From: JAAFIW01 sp031414805
Lineage (GTDB): Bacteria; Pseudomonadota; Gammaproteobacteria; Burkholderiales; Burkholderiaceae_C
Reading direction: 5' to 3'
NCBI GenBank assembly: GCA_031414805.1
Contig: JANOQJ010000014.1
Coordinates: 65,676 to 129,675 of the forward strand
Length of the DNA: 64,000 nt
Shown piece by piece: positions 24,911 through 32,657 of this stretch (within the stretch, counting starts at the first letter, position 1; each line of letters opens with the position of its first letter). The notes beneath the pieces were generated by a model. It was not told where the DNA came from. It searched no databases and saw only the letters and a program-made list of their open reading frames with translations. The translations under genes were made by a program, and so were the position numbers.

Positions 24911-26943
24911 TGGCGATCCGTAAAGAACTCTGGTTTGGCTTTGGCCTGATGGCGCTCATTTTGCTGGCTGTGTTGACCATGGTGATCAGCGTGCCGGTCA
25001 TGACCAACGGGCACTATGGCCTGCTCATGCTCTCCCTGGTGGTGGTTGCCATCATGCTGGGCTTTCCCACTGCCTTCACGCTGATGGGCATGGGCATGGT
25101 GTTCGCGTTTTTTGCTTACCACTCGGGCGACCAGACCTCGGCTGGGGCGGTTCGCCAGACGCTGGACTTGATGGTGCAACGCGCGTTCTCGGTGATGAGC
25201 AACGACGTGCTGATCTCCATCCCGCTGTTCGTTTTCATGGGCTATCTGGTCGAGCGCGCCAACCTGATCGAAAAGCTGTTTCACAGCCTGCACCTGGCAC
25301 TGTCCCGGGTGCCCGGCTCGCTGGCGGTGGCCACGCTGGTGACGTGTGCGATCTTTGCCACCGCCACCGGCATCGTGGGCGCGGTGGTCACGCTCATGGG
25401 CCTGCTGGCCATGCCGCAGATGCTGCGCGCGGGTTACGACGTGCGCTTAACCGCCGGTGCCATTACCGCTGGCGGTTGCCTGGGCATTTTGATTCCGCCG
25501 TCGGTGCTGCTTATCGTCTACGGTGCCACTGCCGGTGTGTCGGTGGTCAAGCTGTACGCAGGTGCATTTTTCCCCGGCATCATGCTGGCCGGCCTTTACA
25601 TCGTGTACGTGATCATCGTCGCCAAGATCAAACCCGCCTGGGCACCGCCGCTGAGCGCCGACCAACGGGTGGTACCACTGCCCGCGCTGCTCACACGCCT
25701 GGGCGCTACCGGTCATGCCTGGGCGCTGGGTGGATTGATCCAGGGCCTCAAGGGTGCCAAAAACAAAGGTGTACCCACCGGCTACATGCTGCGCCAACTC
25801 GGCATTGCGCTAACCCCGCTGCTGCTGTTTGCCGCGGTGGCGGTGCTCAGCTACCAAAATGCCACCCGTGTTGCCGCCGTAGAGACTTATGAAGAACTAC
25901 AGCCCATGGGCTCGGGCAGTGCCTCACCCAGCACAGGATTGGCCGAGCCCGGCAATACCCAAGCAGGCGGCCTGGCAGAGCCGCCGGCAGCGGGCGGCCT
26001 GGCGGAACCCCCCTCAGCAGGCGGGCTGAGCGAGCCGCCAAACGCCGACAAGGGTCTGAGCGAGCCACCCGGCAGCACCCGTGACGCAGTTGCGCTGCCT
26101 CCCGGCGCTGTAGCCGATACAACAGCTGCAGCAGGTGCAACACCTGCAACACCTGCAAAAGTGGGCGGCGCACCGGCCGTCACCACCCAACCAGCCCCGC
26201 AGGGCTTTTGGATCGGTCTGGGCGTGGGCGCACTGGCGCTGGCCGTTTTCTACGGCATCCTGAGCTACGCGCGGTTTGAAATTTTCAAGATGCTGCTGAC
26301 CAGCTTCTTCCCGCTGATGGTGCTGATCCTGGCGGTGCTGGGCTCCATTGTGTTCGGCTTGACCACACCCACTGAGGCAGCGGCTGTGGGCGCGATGGGC
26401 GGCTTCCTGCTGGCCATTGCTTACCGCCAACTCACGATGAACGTCATTAAGGAAAGCGTGTTCCTCACCGCCAAGACGAGTGCCATGGTGTGCTGGCTCT
26501 TCGTGGGCTCGGCCATCTTTTCGGCGGCTTTTGCGCTGCTGGGCGGCCAGGCACTGGTGGAGGAATGGGTGCTGAGCATGAACCTGACCAAGACCGAGTT
26601 CCTGATCTTGAGCCAGGTGATCATCTTCATCCTGGGCTGGCCGCTGGAATGGACCGAGATCATCGTGATCTTCATGCCGATTTTCATACCGCTGCTGGAC
26701 AACTTCGGGGTCGATCCGCTGTTCTTCGGCCTGTTGGTGGCGCTGAATCTGCAAACGGCCTTCCTGAGCCCGCCGGTGGCCATGAGTGCGTTCTACCTTA
26801 AGGGCGTGGCGCCCAAGCACGTGACGCTGAACCAGATTTTCGCAGGCATGCTGCCCTTCATGGGGATCCAGATCCTGGCCATCGTGCTGCTGTACATGTT
26901 CCCGGCCATCGGCATGTGGCTGCCCGGGGTTTTGTACAAATAG
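24910..26943 (+). CDS. dctM: TRAP transporter large permease subunit with Pro/Gly-rich insert
   Basis: 677 residues; DctM proteins are commonly 420-600. The sodium-coupled transport core is intact, including GGCLGILIPPSVLLIVYG near residue 195 and LTTPTEAAAVGAMGG near 485. Between membrane segments, about residues 333-430 form a low-complexity insert with repeated G-L-(A/S)-E-P-P units followed by an Ala/Thr/Pro-rich stretch. The frame stays open and the flanking helices are complete, so the insert looks tolerated. A GTG three bases upstream is an alternative start. A strong terminator follows. Confidence 0.9.
   Translation: MAIRKELWFGFGLMALILLAVLTMVISVPVMTNGHYGLLMLSLVVVAIMLGFPTAFTLMGMGMVFAFFAYHSGDQTSAGAVRQTLDLMVQRAFSVMSNDVLISIPLFVFMGYLVERANLIEKLFHSLHLALSRVPGSLAVATLVTCAIFATATGIVGAVVTLMGLLAMPQMLRAGYDVRLTAGAITAGGCLGILIPPSVLLIVYGATAGVSVVKLYAGAFFPGIMLAGLYIVYVIIVAKIKPAWAPPLSADQRVVPLPALLTRLGATGHAWALGGLIQGLKGAKNKGVPTGYMLRQLGIALTPLLLFAAVAVLSYQNATRVAAVETYEELQPMGSGSASPSTGLAEPGNTQAGGLAEPPAAGGLAEPPSAGGLSEPPNADKGLSEPPGSTRDAVALPPGAVADTTAAAGATPATPAKVGGAPAVTTQPAPQGFWIGLGVGALALAVFYGILSYARFEIFKMLLTSFFPLMVLILAVLGSIVFGLTTPTEAAAVGAMGGFLLAIAYRQLTMNVIKESVFLTAKTSAMVCWLFVGSAIFSAAFALLGGQALVEEWVLSMNLTKTEFLILSQVIIFILGWPLEWTEIIVIFMPIFIPLLDNFGVDPLFFGLLVALNLQTAFLSPPVAMSAFYLKGVAPKHVTLNQIFAGMLPFMGIQILAIVLLYMFPAIGMWLPGVLYK
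25935..26075. repeat. In-frame tandem coding repeat in dctM
   Basis: Five imperfect copies coding for GLAEP(P)/GLSEPP with spacers of AAG, SAG or NADK. The DNA copies differ at third positions, so the array is old or under coding selection. Confidence 0.75.
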
Positions 26944-26984
26944 TCCGTATTGGCACCCCGCGCCGGGACCGGATTCCCTCGAAC

Positions 26985-27009
26985 AAGGAGCGCCAAGACG
27001 CTCCTTTTT
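26985..27009 (+). terminator. Rho-independent terminator after dctM
   Basis: Perfect stem GGAGCG / CCAAGA / CGCTCC followed by TTTTT; preceding AA extends pairing with the T-run. Ends the dctPQM operon. Confidence 0.85.
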
Positions 27010-27048
27010 CGTTGTAGGCGATGGGGACCGCATGGCATTACACTCAGA

Positions 27049-27064
27049 TTGACGTTTACGTCAA
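27049..27064. promoter_or_regulatory. Palindromic operator-like site upstream of ppk2
   Basis: TTGACGTTTACGTCAA is a near-perfect 16-bp palindrome 24 bases before the ppk2 ATG, and an extra ACGTCAA half-site follows at once. It resembles MerR-family operators of the LiuR type reported for branched-chain acid catabolism; assignment to LiuR is inference. Confidence 0.4.
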
Positions 27065-27088
27065 CGTCAACCACCGATTGGAAACCTA

Positions 27089-27934
<846 letters not shown>

Positions 27935-27952
27935 TCGGGCGAGTGAATTTTT

Positions 27953-28058
27953 TGAACGCAGAGGACGCGAAGGTTGCGCAGAGAGCGCAAAAGAACAGCC
28001 AAAAAAATTGGGAACCCCTTTTGCGTCCTCTGCGAATCCTTCGCGTCCTCTGCGTTCA
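27953..28058. repeat. Large inverted repeat between ppk2 and icmF
   Basis: A perfect 21-base inverted repeat, TGAACGCAGAGGACGCGAAG plus G at 27953-27973 and its complement at 28038-28058. Pairing continues imperfectly inward (GCGCAGAG...GCGCAAAA against TTTTGCG...CTCTGCG), so arms of about 42 bases flank a ~22-base loop. Confidence 0.85.
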
Positions 28059-28085
28059 TTGACTCCGAATTGAAGAAAGCAACCC

Positions 28086-31000
28086 ATGACCGACCTCTCC
28101 GCCGAATTCAAAGCCCTGGCCAACTACCGCCCGACCCACAAAGTGCGGTTTGTCACCGCCGCCAGCCTGTTTGACGGGCACGACGCGGCCATCAACATCA
28201 TGCGGCGCATCCTGCAGGGGATGGGCGCGGAAGTGATTCACCTGGGGCACAACCGGAGTGTTGACGAGGTGGTTACTGCCGCCTTGCAGGAAGATGTGCA
28301 GGGCATTGCCATCAGCAGCTACCAGGGCGGCCATGTGGAGTATTTCAAGTACATGGTGGACTTGCTGCGCGCCCGCGGCGGTGAGCACATTCAGGTGTTT
28401 GGTGGCGGCGGCGGCGTGATCGTGCCCGACGAGATTCGCGAGCTGCAGGCCTACGGCGTGACACGCATTTACAGCCCGCAAGACGGCCAGCGCATGGGGC
28501 TGCAAGGCATGATTGGTGAAATGGTGATGCGTTGCGACCGGGATTTGACCGGGCAAGCACCCGCAGAGCTAGCAGCCATTCAGGGCCACAGCGAGATGGC
28601 CTGGCGCAAGCTGGCGCAAATGCTCACCGCCATCGAGAGTTTTAAGCTAAATCCGGCTCTAGCCCTTGAATTGACTGCTCAAGCAGCTACTAAAAAGATA
28701 GCTGTTGTCGGTATCACCGGCACCGGTGGTGCGGGCAAGTCCTCACTCACCGACGAGCTGATTCGCCGCTTGCGGCTGGATCAGGATGACAGCCTTCGTA
28801 TTGCCGTCATCTCCATTGACCCGAGTCGTCGTAAGAGCGGCGGCGCGTTGTTGGGCGACCGCATCCGCATGAATGCGATTGCGCCGTGGGCAACCACTGA
28901 ACTAACTCCTTCCCCTTCCGGGGGAAGCTTGGCCTGTCCTGAGCTTGTCGAAGGGGGATGGGGGCAGAACGACAACCCATCTCAGGAAACAGCCGCCTCA
29001 CACGCGGCCCCCACCCCCGCCTCCCCCAGCGGGGGAGGGAGTGATTCCATGTCTTCCCCGAGCGGGGGAGGGAGCAATTCAGCGAGTCAATCAAGAGTCT
29101 TCATGCGTAGCCTCGCCACCCGCGACTTCGGCTCCGAGATCTCCCAAGCCCTGCCCGACGTGATCGCCGCCTGCAAGTGCGCGGGCTTTGACTTGATCAT
29201 TGTGGAAACCTCCGGCATCGGCCAGGGCGACGCCGCCATCGCCCCGTTGGTCGACGTGCCCATCTACGTGATGACACCCGAATTCGGCGCTGCCAGCCAG
29301 CTCGAAAAAATTGACATGCTCGACTTTGCCGAGTTTGTCGCCATCAATAAATTCGACCGCAAAGGCTCGCTGGACGCGCTGCGCGATGTGGCCAAACAAG
29401 TGCAGCGCAACCGCGAAGCCTGGACCACGCCGATGGAGCAAATGCCCGTGTTTGGCACCATGGCCGCCCGCTTCAACGACGACGGCGTGACCGCGCTGTA
29501 TCAGGCCCTGAAACCACGCCTGATTGAACTGGGTGTGCCGCTGAGTGAAGGCACCCTGCCCCTCCAAAACGTTCGCCACAGCACCAACCAGAGCCCCGTC
29601 GTACCCGCCGCACGCACCCGCTACCTGGCAGAAATCAGCGACACCGTGCGCAGCTACAAAGCCCGTGCAACTGCACAAGCCCAGCTGGCCCGCGAGATTC
29701 AACAGCTGCACGAATCCGCCCGCATGCTCACCGCAGCCAACCCCGCCAAAACCCGCGCCGTAGAAGCCGTGACCGACCTGGCCACCCAGCGCACAGCCGT
29801 TCAAGAACCCGCCGCCAAAAAGCTGCTGGCCCAGTGGCCTCAAATGCAGCAGGCCTACGCAGGCGACGAATACGTGGTGAAGATTCGCGACACCGAAATC
29901 CGCACGACTCTGGTCACCAAGTCTTTAAGTGGCACCCCCATTCGCAAAGTCAGCCTGCCCACCTACGCCGACCATGGCGATGTGCTCAAGTGGCTGATGC
30001 TGGACAACGTGCCCGGCAGCTACCCCTACACCGCGGGCACCTTTGCGTTCAAGCGAGAGGGCGAAGACCCCACCCGTATGTTTGCCGGCGAGGGCGATGC
30101 CTTTCGCACCAACACCCGTTTCAAACTGCTCAGCTCCGGCATGGCCGCCAAGCGCCTGAGCACTGCGTTTGACTCGGTCACGCTGTACGGCAACGACCCC
30201 GCCGTGCGCCCCGACATCTACGGCAAGGTGGGCAACAGCGGCGTGAGCATCGCCACGTTGGACGATATGAAAGTGCTGTACGGCGGCTTTGATTTGTGCA
30301 GCCCCGCTACCTCCGTCAGCATGACCATCAACGGCCCGGCCCCCAGCATCCTGGCCATGTTCATGAACACCGCCATCGACCAGAACCTGGACAAATTCAA
30401 GACCGACAACAACCGCGAACCCACAGACACCGAAGCCCAAAAAATCCGCGAATGGGTGCTGGCTAATGTGCGTGGCACGGTGCAGGCCGACATTTTGAAA
30501 GAAGACCAGGGCCAGAACACCTGCATCTTTTCCACCGAGTTCAGCCTGAAGGTCATGGGCGACATTGCCCAGTATTTCGTGCACCACAACGTGCGCAACT
30601 TCTACAGCGTGTCCATCAGCGGCTACCACATTGCCGAGGCCGGTGCCAACCCGATTTCGCAGCTTGCCTTCACGCTGTCCAATGGCTTTACGTTCGTCGA
30701 AGCCTATCTGGCGCGCGGCATGCACATCGACGATTTCGCGCCCAACCTCAGCTTCTTTTTCAGCAACGGCATGGACCCCGAATACACCGTGATGGGCCGA
30801 GTCGCCCGCCGCATCTGGGCGGTGGCCATGAGAGAAAAATACGGTGCGAATGAGCGCAGCCAAAAACTCAAATACCACATTCAAACCAGCGGCCGCAGCC
30901 TGCACGCCCAAGAAATCCAGTTCAACGACATCCGCACCACCCTGCAAGCTCTGATTGCGATTTACGACAACTGCAACTCCCTGCACACCAATGCGTTTGA

Positions 31001-31571
31001 CGAAGCCATCACCACGCCAACAGAAGATTCGGTCAGACGCGCCATGGCCATCCAGCTCATCATCAACCGCGAATGGGGCCTGGCCAAGAACGAAAACCCT
31101 TCGCAAGGCAGCTTCATCATCGAGGAGCTGACCGAGTTGGTCGAGGAGGCCGTGTTGAAGGAATTCGAAAGCATCGCCGAGCGCGGCGGCGTGCTGGGCG
31201 CCATGGAAACCGGCTACCAGCGCGGCAAGATTCAAGACGAATCCATGCACTACGAAATGCTCAAACACACCGGCGAGCTGCCCATCATCGGCGTCAACAC
31301 CTTCCGCAACCCACATGGCGACGCCGTGATGGACAAGCTGGAGTTGGCGCGTTCAACCGAAGAAGAAAAGCAGTCGCAACTCAAGCGACTCGGTGAGTTT
31401 CACGCTCTGCATGCCCACGCATCACCCGCCATGCTGAAACGCCTGCAGCAAGCAGTGATTGACAACCTGAACGTGTTCGAGGTGCTGATGGACGCCGTGC
31501 GCGTGTGCTCGCTGGGGCAGATCACGAATGCGCTGTTTGAGGTGGGTGGGCAGTACCGGCGGAATATGTAA
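28086..31571 (+). CDS. icmF: Fused isobutyryl-CoA mutase with repeat-derived insert
   Basis: 1161 residues. IcmF isomerises isobutyryl-CoA and n-butyryl-CoA using adenosylcobalamin and has a built-in G-protein chaperone. Order: B12-binding domain (FDGHDAAINIMRR, with GGGGGVIVPDEI), MeaI-type GTPase (P-loop GTGGAGKSS near 217, NKFD near 420), linker, and the mutase TIM barrel. Between RIRMNAI and RVFMRSLATR, where relatives have only a few residues, this protein has about 65 residues of Ser/Pro/Gly sequence encoded by GC-rich hairpin repeats (28882-29090). The linker before the P-loop also contains a copy of the intergenic repeat. Usual IcmF length is ~1090, so the excess equals the insert. 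The frame remains intact. Confidence 0.9.
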   Translation: MTDLSAEFKALANYRPTHKVRFVTAASLFDGHDAAINIMRRILQGMGAEVIHLGHNRSVDEVVTAALQEDVQGIAISSYQGGHVEYFKYMVDLLRARGGEHIQVFGGGGGVIVPDEIRELQAYGVTRIYSPQDGQRMGLQGMIGEMVMRCDRDLTGQAPAELAAIQGHSEMAWRKLAQMLTAIESFKLNPALALELTAQAATKKIAVVGITGTGGAGKSSLTDELIRRLRLDQDDSLRIAVISIDPSRRKSGGALLGDRIRMNAIAPWATTELTPSPSGGSLACPELVEGGWGQNDNPSQETAASHAAPTPASPSGGGSDSMSSPSGGGSNSASQSRVFMRSLATRDFGSEISQALPDVIAACKCAGFDLIIVETSGIGQGDAAIAPLVDVPIYVMTPEFGAASQLEKIDMLDFAEFVAINKFDRKGSLDALRDVAKQVQRNREAWTTPMEQMPVFGTMAARFNDDGVTALYQALKPRLIELGVPLSEGTLPLQNVRHSTNQSPVVPAARTRYLAEISDTVRSYKARATAQAQLAREIQQLHESARMLTAANPAKTRAVEAVTDLATQRTAVQEPAAKKLLAQWPQMQQAYAGDEYVVKIRDTEIRTTLVTKSLSGTPIRKVSLPTYADHGDVLKWLMLDNVPGSYPYTAGTFAFKREGEDPTRMFAGEGDAFRTNTRFKLLSSGMAAKRLSTAFDSVTLYGNDPAVRPDIYGKVGNSGVSIATLDDMKVLYGGFDLCSPATSVSMTINGPAPSILAMFMNTAIDQNLDKFKTDNNREPTDTEAQKIREWVLANVRGTVQADILKEDQGQNTCIFSTEFSLKVMGDIAQYFVHHNVRNFYSVSISGYHIAEAGANPISQLAFTLSNGFTFVEAYLARGMHIDDFAPNLSFFFSNGMDPEYTVMGRVARRIWAVAMREKYGANERSQKLKYHIQTSGRSLHAQEIQFNDIRTTLQALIAIYDNCNSLHTNAFDEAITTPTEDSVRRAMAIQLIINREWGLAKNENPSQGSFIIEELTELVEEAVLKEFESIAERGGVLGAMETGYQRGKIQDESMHYEMLKHTGELPIIGVNTFRNPHGDAVMDKLELARSTEEEKQSQLKRLGEFHALHAHASPAMLKRLQQAVIDNLNVFEVLMDAVRVCSLGQITNALFEVGGQYRRNM
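28658..28705. repeat. Intragenic copy of the intergenic repeat in icmF
   Basis: AGCCCTTGAATTGACTGC, TCAAGCAGCTACTAAAAAG, ATAGC in the inverted orientation, matching intergenic copies in order and spacing. It encodes the linker ALELTAQAATKKIA before the GTPase P-loop. Confidence 0.7.
28908..29072. repeat. GC-rich hairpin repeats inserted in icmF
   Basis: CCTTCCCCTTCCGGGGGAAG, then CCTGTCCTGAGCTTGTCGAA with GGGGGATGGGGG, CCTCCCCCAGCGGGGGAGG and CTTCCCCGAGCGGGGGAGG. Similar hairpins occur intergenically near 31800, 41583, 41705 and 45136. Within icmF they are read as SPSGGG-type codons. Confidence 0.8.
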
Positions 31572-31613
31572 GGAAGGTCACTTGCTGCGGAAATTTAGAA
31601 AGGAATGGCCACC

Positions 31614-31655
31614 AGCCCTTATAGATGCTGCTCAAGCAGCTATTAATTCGGGAGT
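31614..31655. repeat. Intergenic repeat, copy 6 (inverted)
   Basis: AGCCCTTATAGATGCTGC then TCAAGCAGCTATTAATTCGG. First of two copies in the 362-base gap after icmF; the gap holds no supported gene. Confidence 0.85.
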
Positions 31656-31794
31656 GAAACCCTGCCAAGTCGTGACGAGCATTTGGGGTCAGATGCAATT
31701 GAAGAACGCGGTCTACCCGAAGCGACACTGTACAAATACGGGAGAGGGAGTCAGGGGCACGGCTGCGAACTGGCGGCGGTGTGCGCATGCCCCC

Positions 31795-31822
31795 CATCCC
31801 CACCTTCCCCCGAAAGGGGAAC
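31795..31822. repeat. GC-rich hairpin repeat after icmF
   Basis: CATCCCCACCTTCCCCCGAA then AGGGGAACG, of the same family as the hairpins inside icmF. Confidence 0.5.
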
Positions 31823-31868
31823 GAGCCAACTGCCGTCGCGCGCAACCGATTCGGTGCTTTCTGCCTGT

Positions 31869-31914
31869 AGCCCCTACAAATACTGCTCAAGCAGCTATCA
31901 ATTCGGGAGTGAAA
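31869..31914. repeat. Intergenic repeat, copy 7 (inverted)
   Basis: AGCCCCTACAAATACTGC then TCAAGCAGCTATCAATTCGGG. It shares the tail ATTCGGGAGTGAAA with copy 6, so the two are the most alike in the window. Confidence 0.85.
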
Positions 31915-31933
31915 ACGCCCGTATCAACAACAC

Positions 31934-32653
31934 TCATCCGGCCTTCGGCAGCCCCAAAGCCAGCCACCCCTCGCCGCGACGCATTGGTACATCAAAAGAA
32001 CGGGCCATGGCTTCCACATCCTGCCAGCTGATGTCGCGGGATCTGGGAACGGCATCGGGCGGGGTGAGTGAATTGGCGGCGCTGGTAGCCAGCACGCGCA
32101 TCATCAGGCGGCGGTCGTTGTCCGACCCTGCTTCAAAGCTAATGTGCAGGCGGCCACGGGTCGTGGCGTGATCGCAAAACGCCAGCAATGCACCCACCAA
32201 CACGCTGCGATAAACGTTCTGCGGTATGACTACCCCGTCATCCGGCAACTCGTTGGCGATTTCAAGGGCGCTGATGGACAGGTCCATGGCCAGCAGGGCG
32301 GCGGCCTCATCGACGCTGCTGCGCAAGTTGACGCTGGGGTTCTCGCGCGAGGCCATCCAGCCCATGGCATTCATGCAGCCAGCGGTGGACTCTTTCGCCA
32401 GGGCGCTCAGCGATGTCACGTTTTTGATGATCGCCTGCATGTCGGGCTCGGGCACCTGCACACGCCGCTGCAGCACCATCATCAGCAAGCCGACCGGCTG
32501 CATGAAGCCTGCCACATCGTGGCGCAGCACGGGCGCTACCCGGCGCAGCACCGCGTAACACGCGGCTTCGGCCAGGCGCTCCCGCAGGTGAGTCGATAAA
32601 CCAGCGGGCGCGTCGGCTCCGTGGGCAGATTCTTCGGTAGGGTGGGTGAACAT
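31934..32653 (-). CDS. Small histidine-kinase-like protein at the end of the phytochrome operon
   Basis: 239 residues. The segment VLRHDVAGFMQPVGLLMMVLQRR has an H-D placed like a dimerisation/phosphotransfer helix, and the following AIIKNVTSLSALAKE and NLRSSVDEAAALLAMDL resemble the HisKA-to-ATPase region of sensor kinases, but no N, G1 or G2 ATP-binding box is clear. It could be a phosphotransfer or docking protein, or a degenerate kinase. ATG 32653 lies four bases after the hybrid kinase stop, so it is the last gene of the operon. Function is inferred from context. Confidence 0.6.
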   Translation of the reverse strand: MFTHPTEESAHGADAPAGLSTHLRERLAEAACYAVLRRVAPVLRHDVAGFMQPVGLLMMVLQRRVQVPEPDMQAIIKNVTSLSALAKESTAGCMNAMGWMASRENPSVNLRSSVDEAAALLAMDLSISALEIANELPDDGVVIPQNVYRSVLVGALLAFCDHATTRGRLHISFEAGSDNDRRLMMRVLATSAANSLTPPDAVPRSRDISWQDVEAMARSFDVPMRRGEGWLALGLPKAG

Positions 32654-32657
32654 GGTT

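Noticed and set aside
26014..27033. Long antisense open frame opposite dctM
   Set aside because: It is the shadow of a high-GC coding region; the sense gene has full membrane and transport motifs.
29925..31316. 463-codon antisense frame opposite icmF
   Set aside because: Mirror of the mutase domain codon pattern; no recognisable protein features.
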